64,000 nt of DNA from Sphingomonas sp. Leaf343. GTDB lineage: Bacteria; Pseudomonadota; Alphaproteobacteria; Sphingomonadales; Sphingomonadaceae. Under the pieces are notes generated by a model, which worked only from the letters and a program-made list of their open reading frames with translations, did not search any database and was not told the DNA's origin. Below, in pieces: positions 8,696-16,526 of the stretch (positions within the stretch are counted from its first letter, which is position 1; the number at the start of each line of letters is the position of its first letter). The translations under genes were made by a program, and so were the position numbers. The stretch lies in the NCBI RefSeq assembly GCF_001423765.1, contig NZ_LMPG01000014.1:1-64000 (forward strand). The letters are read 5' to 3'.

Positions 8696-8758
8696 TGTAA
8701 ACCGACCGGATTTCCGTCCGATGTATATCAATGAGTTACGCGCGCCGCGTAAACCGCG
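8696..8758. promoter_or_regulatory. Two GTAAACCG repeats near the left end, possible integrase arm sites
   Basis: TGTAAACCGAC at 8696-8706 and CGTAAACCGCG at 8748-8758 share GTAAACCG in the same orientation as the tandem pair at 25590-25611, just inside the opposite attachment repeat. Short repeats at both ends of a tyrosine-integrase element commonly serve as arm-type binding sites; that role is inferred. Confidence 0.45.
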
Positions 8759-8769
8759 CGCGGAGCCGA

Positions 8770-9855
8770 TCAGGCCCGCATCGCGGCGATGCGTTCGCCG
8801 ATAGCTACGACGACGCGCGCTGAGCTGACGTACTTCGCACGGATCGCGGCGACATCCTTTGTGGCCCAGCCGAGAATGTCCGATATCTCCTGATCCGTGA
8901 GGCCGGCGAGCATGCAGCGCGTCGCGAACGTGCCGCGGAGATCGTGCAGATGGACCGTGATGCCGCTTGCCTGCTTGGCATCATTGAACCTGCTGCCCAG
9001 ACCGGTCCGCGTCCAAGCCACCCAACGGCTATTCGAAAGAACGGTGTCGGGTAGAGGCTTGCGCTTGCTCTCCGGCTTCGCCGCCATCTCGGTCGCGTGT
9101 CGGGCCTTGATCCGCGCCAGAAGCTCCTTCGTTTCGGGCAGCAGCGGGACGGTGATCAGGTTGCGGCCACGGCTCTTCGAAGTGCGCCATACGATGGCGT
9201 GATCGCCAATGGCCGCCCACGGCAGTTCGACCAGGTCGCTCCGTCGCAAGCCGGTCGCTGCGGCCAGATCGACCGCCTCCTGGACCTCGACTGACGCTTC
9301 CTTCGCGAACGCCTCGAAGTGCGCAGGCTCCCAGATGATGTCCGAGCGGTCCTGATCGTACAGCCGATCGGTGCCGAGCAGCACGTTCAATGGCAGCAAG
9401 CCGCGGTCCATGCCCCAGCTGAGCAGTGCTGAGAAAGCCGTGATCGCCGCGTCGGCGCTACGCGGCTGGCCAGCCCAGCGGTCGCGCCATTCCAGCACGT
9501 CGCCACGAATGCGCCTATCGGCGAACAGCTTCAGGGGGGCTGCGCCAAACTCCTCGCTGATGCGAACATGCCACGTAGTGTAATTGACGCGCGTGGTCGA
9601 CGCGAGGCGCTTCCACTCGGCACAGGTGCCGCTGGTGTAGCGTGCGATCAGACCGTCGATCGTGTCGGCAGAGATCCCTGCCGAGGTGGGCCGCACCCGC
9701 GCTGCGGCGTCGGTCAGCTCCGCAGTGATCGTCGGCTTGCTGCCACCTTCTTTGCGCGCGATCTGCGGACCGCCGCGCCACGCGTAGACGTAGTGGACGA
9801 CCGGCTTCCCGGGCTTTCGCTTGCTGACGATATGGAGGCCGGCGGGCACGCTCAT
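8770..9855 (-). CDS. Tyrosine-type site-specific integrase of the island
   Basis: 361 aa. The ATG at 9855 overlaps the stop of the upstream gene (ATGA); a GTG at 9879 is an alternative. Family catalytic residues are visible: Arg in ATGLRRSDL, the HxxR box HLHDLRGT, a Gly-Trp box LGWATKD in place of the second His/Trp, and a probable nucleophile Tyr in IRAKYVSS. The N-terminal half would bind core and arm DNA. Its position next to the 47-bp repeat fits integration into tRNA-Pro. It is the last gene of a minus-strand group with the two genes upstream, all joined by overlaps. Confidence 0.92.
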   Translation of the reverse strand: MSVPAGLHIVSKRKPGKPVVHYVYAWRGGPQIARKEGGSKPTITAELTDAAARVRPTSAGISADTIDGLIARYTSGTCAEWKRLASTTRVNYTTWHVRISEEFGAAPLKLFADRRIRGDVLEWRDRWAGQPRSADAAITAFSALLSWGMDRGLLPLNVLLGTDRLYDQDRSDIIWEPAHFEAFAKEASVEVQEAVDLAAATGLRRSDLVELPWAAIGDHAIVWRTSKSRGRNLITVPLLPETKELLARIKARHATEMAAKPESKRKPLPDTVLSNSRWVAWTRTGLGSRFNDAKQASGITVHLHDLRGTFATRCMLAGLTDQEISDILGWATKDVAAIRAKYVSSARVVVAIGERIAAMRA

Positions 9856-10112
9856 CTCCTTTCGCGACCTCGCTTCCACTCCTCGTACGGATCATCGGCA
9901 GCCGCGAGAATTGCAGGTGCAAGGTCGAATTGCTCGACGACTATACGATCAAGCTGAGCGCGCGCCCATAGGGTGTTGCCGCCCTCCTTGACGCCGCGGG
10001 CGCCGAACCGGTCGAGGAAGGTTGTCTTCGATATTCCCATGTAAGCCGCGGCGACGTCCGACGTCATGCGGGCTGGCCAGTCCGGCAATTCGCTGAGACG
10101 TGCGAGGCTCAC
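9852..10112 (-). CDS. Small helix-turn-helix protein, excisionase-like
   Basis: 86 aa. The GTG at 10112 overlaps the stop of the preceding gene (GTGA), and its own stop overlaps the integrase start, so the three genes are probably translated in a coupled way. The sequence from MTSDVAAAYMG to the following SKTTFLDR region resembles the winged helix-turn-helix of MerR/excisionase-type proteins that pick an ordered set of residues for DNA contact. Placement directly before the integrase supports a directionality factor or integrase regulator, but this is inference. Confidence 0.65.
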   Translation of the reverse strand: MSLARLSELPDWPARMTSDVAAAYMGISKTTFLDRFGARGVKEGGNTLWARAQLDRIVVEQFDLAPAILAAADDPYEEWKRGRERR

Positions 10113-10684
10113 GCGGCCAGCCTCCCCTGCCCCGCCGCCAGCTGCTCGCGCATCCACAGCGTGGCATCGACAGACCAGCGCTTGCTGGCCTGCCCGGTGC
10201 GATCCTGCCACCACAGCAGCGCCTCGACGGCAGCCGCGTAGCTCTCCCAGTGCAGGTAAGGCTCGATCCTGCCGGTCTGCGGCACGTGCGCGTCGACCAG
10301 CTGCCAGAGCGCGCCGATCGCCAGCTGCCCCATCCATGCGCATTCGGCGAGCATGGCGGCATGCGCGCGATCGCGGCGTATGGTGATGACCTTCAGAGCG
10401 CCGGCCAGCATGTCCCGCTTCTCCGCTTGAGTGGCTCCGGCGCCGGCCGGCAGCTGCATGGCTGCATAGGCTGACCAATCCACCGCGACGGCGTCGGCCA
10501 CGCGGAGCCGGTCCGCTGCCTGCGCCGGGGTCAGCTTGCCATCGGCGACCATCTTGGGATCGCCGGCTGCGCGGCTGTCGCGCAGATTGCGGGCGACGAT
10601 CGCCAGCTCATGCGTGGCATCGGCAAAGCGGGGACGCGTCATCATGACCGGCCGGGCCGAGAGCTTGAACTCTCGATTTGGCAC
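10109..10684 (-). CDS. Hypothetical island protein
   Basis: Up to 191 aa; the start could be GTG at 10684 or ATG-ATG near 10645, neither with a strong ribosome site. The protein is soluble, alanine-rich and mostly helical, with tryptophans clustered in the C-terminal half (LHWES, LLWWQD). I recognise no family. Its stop overlaps the start of the excisionase-like gene, so it is the first gene of the integration operon. Confidence 0.6.
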   Translation of the reverse strand: MPNREFKLSARPVMMTRPRFADATHELAIVARNLRDSRAAGDPKMVADGKLTPAQAADRLRVADAVAVDWSAYAAMQLPAGAGATQAEKRDMLAGALKVITIRRDRAHAAMLAECAWMGQLAIGALWQLVDAHVPQTGRIEPYLHWESYAAAVEALLWWQDRTGQASKRWSVDATLWMREQLAAGQGRLAA

Positions 10685-10723
10685 AGCAACGCTGCAACGG
10701 AATAGAACCTATTCGGCGGTAAA

Positions 10724-11005
10724 GTGTTAGAAGCGACATCCTCGAAACAAAGCGTTTCCAACCACATGACGTACATCGACTGGCGAGCAGGCGTCGGCCT
10801 CTTTCGCATCAGTGCTGATGGTGGCCGACCGGGTGAGCTTATCGCCCGTGGGCAGCTGAGCGACATGATCGCGGCCGCTCTGGATTTTGACGCGCACGAC
10901 CAGCCCGGCCTGTTCATCCAGCACGATCTCGGCACCAAGAAGCGCCTGAGCTTTCGTGAGCTTTCGGAGCTTTCGACCCGGGCGGATTTCCCGGTCCTAA
11001 TTTGA
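10724..11005 (+). CDS. Hypothetical small protein
   Basis: 93 aa from GTG at 10724, or 79 aa from ATG at 10766 (MTYIDWRAG). Composition is normal for a soluble protein, with LFRISADGGRPGELIA and a final FRELSELSTRA helix. It is divergent from the integration operon. No family recognised and the start is uncertain. Confidence 0.5.
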   Translation: MLEATSSKQSVSNHMTYIDWRAGVGLFRISADGGRPGELIARGQLSDMIAAALDFDAHDQPGLFIQHDLGTKKRLSFRELSELSTRADFPVLI

Positions 11006-11065
11006 TGCGATGCCCCCAAACTAACATGAGTTGTTAAGTCTCGACTATCATAGTGGTTTAGCCGG

Positions 11066-11359
11066 TTGACCGAGATTAATCGACGTGTTCCTCTCTCGGA
11101 CAACCGCGGCTCTGGAGACGCGGCATCGATGTATTGGAAGCCAAACCTAGTTAGTGCCCGATGGGCAGGCGCAGACCTTGTTTTCGACGCAGCTACGAAC
11201 GTCGGAGTTGTCCGGTACATTGTCCGGGGCAGCCGGCTTGAAAACGCCGCCCAGCGCACGGGGCAGGAGGCGCTGGAGTCCAACCTGCCTCGGCTCAAGC
11301 CTTTGATCATCGAGCGATCACGCTCCCTCCAGCCGGGCGAGGTCCTGACGATCGACTGA
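11066..11359 (+). CDS. Hypothetical small protein (weak resemblance to DUF1488-type)
   Basis: 97 aa from a TTG at 11066, or shorter from ATG at 11129 (MYWKP). The order tryptophan-rich strand, LVFDA strand, VVRYIVRG strand, then an EALES helix and PGEVLTID end is reminiscent of small DUF1488-like proteins, but the match is by eye and weak. It follows the previous small gene on the same strand after about 60 bp. Confidence 0.45.
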   Translation: MTEINRRVPLSDNRGSGDAASMYWKPNLVSARWAGADLVFDAATNVGVVRYIVRGSRLENAAQRTGQEALESNLPRLKPLIIERSRSLQPGEVLTID

Positions 11360-11366
11360 GCCGACA

Positions 11367-11669
11367 TCATTGAACGCTTGCGATCACGTTGGCCGACGAG
11401 TTCGTGCTTTCGAGTAGAACGTTGTCGAGCGGGGTGCGTGGAGCGAAGCCGGCACACGCATTCAGCGCAAGGACGACAACATTCGCGATCTCCGCGACCT
11501 GATCGTCTAGCCGCTCGCAGTTCGGGTCGATCTGCAGAACAGCGCTGCCAACAGCGTCCTCGATGTCGCCATCGCCGAGCACCCTAAGCGGAAACTGGAC
11601 AGCGTGACGAGTAAGAACGCTTTCCAGACCTGCGGCCGTGACGCCCTCTGCCATCGCAATCACCTGCAT
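11367..11669 (-). CDS. Hypothetical protein, antisense to a decayed phage gene
   Basis: About 100 aa from an ATG at 11669 (MQVIAMAEG). Codons look natural on this strand between roughly 11367 and 11690, whereas the plus strand has stops there. The product is acidic and helical with no recognised family. The frame stays open further upstream to 11921, but that part is antisense to a better plus-strand frame, so I exclude it. The start is uncertain. Confidence 0.4.
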   Translation of the reverse strand: MQVIAMAEGVTAAGLESVLTRHAVQFPLRVLGDGDIEDAVGSAVLQIDPNCERLDDQVAEIANVVVLALNACAGFAPRTPLDNVLLESTNSSANVIASVQ

Positions 11670-11996
11670 GATCTCAAACAGGTCGCCCGCTTCGAAGCAG
11701 GCCTTCTCGGCGTTCGCGCGGACGCGGGCGGCGGCAGCCTCCGGCACCCGCACGAGGGTGTCCTGCACGTCGAGGATGTCGAGGCGGAGGAACTGATCCG
11801 CTCCGGCACTGCGACCGATGTCTCGGGCGACTTCACTGCCAAGCAGGACAAGGCGTCGCCGGTCGAGACGATCACCGCGCCGGGCGGTGCCGAAGCCGCT
11901 CCGGCGTCCGAGCATCCGCATCAGGCCGAAGTCGCCCCGCAGGCGGCGGAGACAGAAGCCAAGCCGCGCCGCAAGGCCCCGGCCGACAAGGAGTAA
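11604..11996 (+). pseudogene. C-terminal remnant of a phage structural gene
   Basis: From about 11700 onward this frame has host-like codon use and a typical short phage-protein core (EGVLHVEDVEAEELIRSG) followed by an Ala/Pro/Glu tail ending in lysines. Upstream of about 11700 the frame is dubious and overlaps the minus-strand gene, and no ribosome site supports the GTG at 11604. I read it as a gene cut at its 5' side, seven bases from the cement-protein start. True 5' limit uncertain. Confidence 0.4.
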
Positions 11997-12002
11997 GCCG
12001 AC

Positions 12003-12338
12003 ATGGCAAGGAACTACGTGCAGCCCGGTCAGACCCTGACCGTCACCGCCCCCCGCACCGTCGGGAGCGGCGCAGGCCTTCTGATCGGCGCGATCTTCGG
12101 CGTCGCTCTGGCTGACGCCGCCTCAGGCACGCCGGTGGAGATCCGGCGTGTTGAGGTCTGGGACCTGACCAAAACCACCGGCGAAGCGTGGACAGCTGGT
12201 CAGAAGCTCTACTGGGACAACACCAACTTCCGGGTGACCTCCACCGCCGGCAGCAACACGCTGATCGGTGCAGCGACGCAGGCGCAGGCGTCGGCCGACA
12301 CCGTCGGGCGCGTGCTGCTCTCCGGCCAGATCACCTAA
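12003..12338 (+). CDS. Phage capsid cement/decoration protein (DUF2190 type)
   Basis: 111 aa with ATG at 12003 after GGAG. MARNYVQPGQTLTVTAP, the glycine-rich SGAGLLIG hydrophobic stretch, and the VWDLTKTTGEAWTAGQKLYWD segment are typical of DUF2190 (capsid cement) proteins found beside major capsid genes. No major capsid gene follows, so the protein has probably lost its partner here. Confidence 0.75.
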   Translation: MARNYVQPGQTLTVTAPRTVGSGAGLLIGAIFGVALADAASGTPVEIRRVEVWDLTKTTGEAWTAGQKLYWDNTNFRVTSTAGSNTLIGAATQAQASADTVGRVLLSGQIT

Positions 12339-12421
12339 CCCACCGGTCCCCTACCCCTTACCGGTGCAACCTCGGGCGGCGTCGTTTTGGCGATGCCGCC
12401 CGCCTCTTTCGGAGCGTCGTC

Positions 12422-12760
12422 ATGAATCCTTGGCAGATGGCGCTCGACGCGATGTTCATAGGGCCGGGATCAGCCGCGGCTGTGTTCGTCCGATCTGGCG
12501 AGCCCCCGCGCGTCATTCGCGTCATTCAGGGTCGCCCCGATCGAACTGTCGGCTTCGGTGATGGTCAGACCATCCTCGGTACCAACCAGTTCGAGGTCCG
12601 CAAGTCGGATGTGGCCGAGCCGATCCAGCACGATGTCGTAGCGGTGGGAGCCGTGATCGAGAACGATGTGGTCGTGGGTGGCGAGCGGTTCTCCCTGCTG
12701 GGTGAAGCGATGCTCGATCTCGAAGGGCTGACGTGGACGATTGGTGCGGAGCCGGCCTGA
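12422..12760 (+). CDS. Head-tail joining protein-like (lambda gpFII type)
   Basis: 112 aa from ATG at 12422. The pattern of VIRVIQGRPDRTVGFGDG, a FEVRKSDVAEP segment and a final FSLLGEAMLDLEGLTWTIG strand fits small phage head-tail attachment proteins that adopt an all-beta fold. Its stop overlaps the start of the next gene (TGATG), as in phage morphogenesis operons. Assignment by pattern and context, not by catalytic motif. Confidence 0.55.
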   Translation: MNPWQMALDAMFIGPGSAAAVFVRSGEPPRVIRVIQGRPDRTVGFGDGQTILGTNQFEVRKSDVAEPIQHDVVAVGAVIENDVVVGGERFSLLGEAMLDLEGLTWTIGAEPA

Positions 12761-14247
12761 TGCGGATCGATGTAGGGCTGACCGGCGTCGCCGCGATCAT
12801 GCGAGAACTCGAAGGCGACCTGGCATCTGCGGCCACGGGTGCGATGCGCGAGGCCATGCCGCATGCGCGGCAGGAGCTGCGGGAGCAAATTACCGGTGCC
12901 GGGCTCGGAACGCGTCTTGCCAACACGTGGCGCGGTGAGGTCTATCCGGGTTCTCGCAAAAGCATCAACCCATCCGGCTACATCTGGTCGAACGCGCCCG
13001 ACATCGTGGACGCCTTCGACCGCGGCGCCCAGATCACCCCTCGGGGCGGCAAGCGCTTCCTAGCGATCCCGACCGACAACGTACCCCGCTCACCGGGGCG
13101 GGGTCGGCGAACGTCGACCAAGCGCATGACGCCTGCGGAGGTCGAGCAGTCGTTTAGTCAGGACCTGTTCTACCGGCGCGGAAAGGCTGGTCGCGTGCTC
13201 GCCTTCATCAACGCCGTCGCGTCGTCCGGACGATCGGGATACGGTCAGGTGATGGCCACCAATGTCGACGGGCTGAACGGCCAATACTGTCTGGCGATCA
13301 AGTCCCGGCGCGTGACCATCAGCGGCTCTTATGCGGCGGGAGGCAGCAACCTCTGGATCATCAAGTCGGACGGAAGCGCAGTCGGAACCGGGACCGCAGG
13401 CAAGATCTTTGTATCCGGCCTTGTCGGCGAAGGTGTGGGCGGGACGACGCACGGTTTGCGGCTTTTCTCGGCCAACGCCGCAGCCACATCGATCAACGTC
13501 ACCGGGTTCGACATCGAATCGATCGATACCGCGGTCGAAATCGAGGCGGCGACCCGCATGTCGGACGTCACGATCGCCCAGGGTACTGCCCGGGACGTAC
13601 GTCGATTCGGCATGAAGGCGTCCGGAGCGATCGACGAGATCAGCCTGAGCGCCATCAACCTCATCGACGTCGCAACCTACGCCGCTCAATTCTTAAGCGG
13701 CCGCATCACCACGCGCGATATCTACGTCTCCATGAAGTCGGGTTCGACGGCGCACGCCGACGACTTCTTCCGGGTAGAGCCGGGCGTTGTCGGGTTCTCG
13801 TGCGACAATCTGAAGATGGAGGAGAACCGCGGCGCCGGGAACACGGTCCCGACCCTCTATCTCCAGTCTCCGCGCGGCTACAATCGCCTGTCGAACATCG
13901 ACTGTAGGATCGACGGCAACCTGCCGCTGAAGGGCTTCAGGGGTCAGTTGGCGGTCGGCAATTCGGTGGCGATCAGCCCACTGATTGATCTCGACAGCAT
14001 GCACAGCCTCGTCAAGCTGGACGCCAACGCGGCGGTCACCGTCATCGCGATCATCAGTGTCGCGCCGGGCGGTGCGACGCTGCCGGAAGGCTACACCGTC
14101 ACCGTGATCCCCAATTCAGGCTTCCCGTATACCTTCGCGAACAGCGCTGCCGGCGGGAACCTCAACATCGAGACCGGGGATGTGGCGCGTACCGTCAACC
14201 AGCCGATCCGTTTCGAATGGGGCGGCGCGGTCTGGCATCGCGTCTGA
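12760..14247 (+). CDS. DUF6441 phage protein fused in frame to a tail-fibre-like beta-helix
   Basis: 495 aa. ATG at 12760 overlaps the previous stop. Residues 1 to about 150 look like DUF6441, a minor head/tail protein encoded between joining and tail genes (RGEVYP, SNAPDIVDAFDRG, AIPTDNVPR). From about residue 160 the sequence changes to a Gly/Ser/Asn-rich repetitive beta pattern typical of parallel beta-helix tail fibres or spikes. The two parts normally belong to separate genes, so this is most simply a deletion junction near 13210-13270 that stayed in frame. Whether the fusion is made or functional is unknown. Confidence 0.7.
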   Translation: MRIDVGLTGVAAIMRELEGDLASAATGAMREAMPHARQELREQITGAGLGTRLANTWRGEVYPGSRKSINPSGYIWSNAPDIVDAFDRGAQITPRGGKRFLAIPTDNVPRSPGRGRRTSTKRMTPAEVEQSFSQDLFYRRGKAGRVLAFINAVASSGRSGYGQVMATNVDGLNGQYCLAIKSRRVTISGSYAAGGSNLWIIKSDGSAVGTGTAGKIFVSGLVGEGVGGTTHGLRLFSANAAATSINVTGFDIESIDTAVEIEAATRMSDVTIAQGTARDVRRFGMKASGAIDEISLSAINLIDVATYAAQFLSGRITTRDIYVSMKSGSTAHADDFFRVEPGVVGFSCDNLKMEENRGAGNTVPTLYLQSPRGYNRLSNIDCRIDGNLPLKGFRGQLAVGNSVAISPLIDLDSMHSLVKLDANAAVTVIAIISVAPGGATLPEGYTVTVIPNSGFPYTFANSAAGGNLNIETGDVARTVNQPIRFEWGGAVWHRV

Positions 14248-14276
14248 TTAAACTGCCCTGCCAACCGGAGATGATG

Positions 14277-14810
14277 ATGCACAACAGCAGCTTCGCGGCC
14301 CAGGCGGTCGCGGACGGACCACAGACGATCGCGCCGCCCAGCTTCAACGGCATGGGGTGGCTGGTCGTCACAAACCTCGCCGTGATGACGATCGCAACGC
14401 TGATCGGCGTCATGGTGATCGTGAAGCTGGTCGGGGACTGGTGGAAGCATCGCCGGCAGGATGTGCGGTTCTCGCCGGCAGCGATTTACCGCTTCCTCGG
14501 CATCATGTTCGCCGCCGGCATCACCCTGCGCTGCGGTGCCGAGGCGGTGAACCTTTGGGGGTGGAACCCGCACGACCCGCTGGCGACAGGCATGTACCTA
14601 ACAGCGAAGCGCCTGATTGATCCGATCGCCGTCAGCTGCGGGATCACGGCGCTCATGGTCTACATCCTGTCTGAGCCCGGCATGATCGAGCAGCAGCGGA
14701 AAGAGCCGTTCCCGGTGGATATGTGGCTGGCGTGGCCGATGGTGCAGCGGATGCTGTGGCTCGGCCTTTCGACCTTCGTTGCGGCCGTCGGCGTAGTTTC
14801 GACGCGATGA
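14277..14810 (+). CDS. Phage-associated membrane protein
   Basis: About 177 aa. Three ATGs at 14271, 14274 and 14277 follow CCGGAG; the third has the best spacing. There are four predicted membrane segments (around TNLAVMTIATLIGV, FLGIMFAAGI, IAVSCGITALMVYIL and the C-terminal LGLSTFVAAVGVV). It overlaps the next membrane-protein gene by ATGA and precedes the endolysin, so a role in the lysis cassette is possible. No known holin family was recognised. Confidence 0.65.
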   Translation: MHNSSFAAQAVADGPQTIAPPSFNGMGWLVVTNLAVMTIATLIGVMVIVKLVGDWWKHRRQDVRFSPAAIYRFLGIMFAAGITLRCGAEAVNLWGWNPHDPLATGMYLTAKRLIDPIAVSCGITALMVYILSEPGMIEQQRKEPFPVDMWLAWPMVQRMLWLGLSTFVAAVGVVSTR

Positions 14811-15223
14811 TCTGGAAAGTGGGGGCCACGATGGGGGCAATACTACCGGTCGTCGCGGCGGCGGCGGCAAACGGCGGCGCGACCGTTGCGACCTCGACGC
14901 CAGCAATCTGGCACTTCCTCGGGTATCCGTTCGAGGCGGCGGGCATGATCGCGGCGCTGTTCGGTTGCTTTTCCGCTCGGTTCTGGATCGGCGCCGGTCA
15001 GTCGCTGCGTCAGGAGCATCGCTGGGGCCTCGACATCCCGATCAGCGGCATGGCGCTCGCCGTGTCTGCCGCGCTGGTGATCTCGCTTCGGCCTGAGCCG
15101 CTCGGCGGCCTGATGTACGGCGCTGGCCTCGGCGTGCTGGGTGAGGGCATCTTCAAGATCGCGGAAGCCTACCTGCGCAAGGCGTCCGCGGTCTTCGGCG
15201 CGGAGCCTGACAAGGCGGATTGA
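14807..15223 (+). CDS. Holin-like small membrane protein
   Basis: 138 aa from ATG at 14807 (ATGA overlap with the previous gene). Hydrophobic segments lie near the N-terminus (ILPVVAAAAA), around AAGMIAALFGCF and in SGMALAVSAALVISL, with a charged C-terminus. Size, topology and position just before the M15 endolysin suggest a holin, which would open the inner membrane for the endolysin or trigger depolarisation. Inferred from topology and context. Confidence 0.55.
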   Translation: MIWKVGATMGAILPVVAAAAANGGATVATSTPAIWHFLGYPFEAAGMIAALFGCFSARFWIGAGQSLRQEHRWGLDIPISGMALAVSAALVISLRPEPLGGLMYGAGLGVLGEGIFKIAEAYLRKASAVFGAEPDKAD

Positions 15224-15224
15224 T

Positions 15225-15422
15225 CTAGTCGCGCGCGGCTTGTTGTGCCTTCGCAATGACCTCCGCGCCGATCGCATGGGTGGCGGCGTCGTATAGTCGG
15301 TCGGCACTTTCTAGCGCAGCGTCCGCCGTCAGCGTCAGGACGCACCCGGCATCGCCTTCGACAAACACCGCGCCATCTTCGGTGTCGACTTCGATTGGTT
15401 TCGCGACTGGCTCCAGCGGCAT
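15225..15422 (-). CDS. Small conserved-looking phage protein, unknown function
   Basis: 65 aa on the minus strand inside the plus-strand lysis cassette. ATG at 15422 has a strong AGGAGAAGG ribosome site. The protein is acidic with a beta segment (DGAVFVEGDAGCVLTLT) followed by a helix (AALESADRLYDAATHA). It is convergent with the holin-like gene, with one base between stops. No function recognised. Confidence 0.6.
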   Translation of the reverse strand: MPLEPVAKPIEVDTEDGAVFVEGDAGCVLTLTADAALESADRLYDAATHAIGAEVIAKAQQAARD

Positions 15423-15499
15423 CTGCCTTCTCCTGATCGGGCAACGTCAGCGCCCAGCGAGCCGCATAGGTTCCTGATCCACATCGAAAGGTATTGAAC

Positions 15500-15955
15500 A
15501 TGGCTGACAGCCGACGGCTGGAAGATCTGCACCCGCGCGTCCGCGGCATGGCCGAACGGCTGCTGGCGGACGCAAAGGCGGCAGGCATCCCGCTCACCGT
15601 AACGTTCACCCTGCGCTCGATGGAGACGCAGGCCGCGCTCTATGCGCAGGGCCGGACCAAGCCGGGCAAGGTCGTGACCAACGCGCGCGCCGGGTACAGC
15701 TTCCACAACTTCGGCCTGGCACTCGACGTTGTGCCGACCGAGCTGCTGAAGCTGCCGAACTGGGGCGACACGAAGGGGCACCAGAAGCGGACGGACGATC
15801 TCTGGCGGCAGGTCGGCGCGATCGGCAAGGCGATCGGCTTCCGCTGGGGTGGTGACTTCAAGTCGATCAAGGATCGGCCGCACTTCGAGTGGTCCGGTAC
15901 GCTCGCGCTGGCAGACCTGCGCGCGGGCAAGAGCCCTGCTGTGGGGCAGGCGTGA
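15500..15955 (+). CDS. Endolysin, M15-family peptidoglycan peptidase
   Basis: 151 aa; ATG at 15500 preceded by GAAAGG. M15 zinc-peptidase motifs are present: SFHNFGLALDVV (His and Asp ligands, SxHxxGxAxD) and the later PHFEW (third ligand His with catalytic acid before it). Such enzymes cut the L-Ala-D-Glu or D-Ala bond in peptidoglycan stems. It lacks a signal peptide, so release depends on a holin. It is followed, with a GTGA overlap, by the inner-membrane spanin. Confidence 0.9.
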   Translation: MADSRRLEDLHPRVRGMAERLLADAKAAGIPLTVTFTLRSMETQAALYAQGRTKPGKVVTNARAGYSFHNFGLALDVVPTELLKLPNWGDTKGHQKRTDDLWRQVGAIGKAIGFRWGGDFKSIKDRPHFEWSGTLALADLRAGKSPAVGQA

Positions 15956-16398
15956 CGTGGGCGGCGGCTGGCGCACTTTTGCGCCGCTTCTGGCCGGCCA
16001 TCCCGATCCTCGCGCTCGCGATCTGGGCGGCGCGTCTCGACAACTTGCGGGCCAGCCACAAGGCGGACCTCGCGGCATGCCAGTCCGCGCGGAAGGTCGA
16101 CCACGCGAACGCCGAAGCCGCCGCGGCGAAGGCTGAAGCCGGCTGGGCGAAGCAGCAGGTCACCGCCGCACAAGCCCAGACCGATCGCGAGGCTGCCCGG
16201 CAGCCGATCATCGTCCGATCCACTGACACCGTGAGGGAATATGCCCAGACTGATGCTGGCCGCGCTGTGTGCCGCGGCGCTGACCGGGTGCGCTCGATCG
16301 ACGCACTCGACGCTGAAATTGCCGACGCCGCCCGAGCCGCCAGCCTCCGCGCTGGTCGCGTGCAGTCCGACACCGCAGCACCGCCAGTCCGACGGTAG
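15952..16398 (+). CDS. Rz-like inner-membrane spanin
   Basis: 148 aa. The GTG at 15952 overlaps the endolysin stop. One N-terminal membrane anchor (FWPAIPILALAIWAA) is followed by a long Ala/Lys/Glu-rich coiled coil, the usual form of the i-spanin that reaches through the periplasm. The Rz1-type lipoprotein starts inside this gene in the next frame, the classic Rz/Rz1 arrangement, which is the strongest evidence. Confidence 0.8.
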   Translation: MTWAAAGALLRRFWPAIPILALAIWAARLDNLRASHKADLAACQSARKVDHANAEAAAAKAEAGWAKQQVTAAQAQTDREAARQPIIVRSTDTVREYAQTDAGRAVCRGADRVRSIDALDAEIADAARAASLRAGRVQSDTAAPPVRR

Positions 16399-16501
16399 CG
16401 CGACCGCTGCCGACGACGACGCGACCATTCGCGACGGCCGGTTCGATCTCGGCTCCTGCGACGACAAGCGCCGGCTGCTGATCGACGCGTGGCCTCGCTG
16501 A
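16241..16501 (+). CDS. Rz1-like outer-membrane spanin lipoprotein, embedded in Rz
   Basis: 86 aa in a different frame, starting 158 bp before the end of the Rz-like gene. The lipobox AALTGC lies at residues 12-17, giving a proline-rich mature lipoprotein (LPTPPEPPAS), as expected of Rz1. Together with the i-spanin it would fuse inner and outer membranes in the final lysis step. It ends 25 bp before the SGNH tail protein. Confidence 0.8.
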   Translation: MPRLMLAALCAAALTGCARSTHSTLKLPTPPEPPASALVACSPTPQHRQSDGSATAADDDATIRDGRFDLGSCDDKRRLLIDAWPR

Positions 16502-16526
16502 TCCCACTCGGAAAAGGAAGATTCAC

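Noticed and set aside
11670..11921. Upstream extension of the minus-strand gene at 11367-11669
   Set aside because: The plus strand in this stretch has better codon use and a plausible phage C-terminus; the minus-strand extension is Arg-rich shadow.
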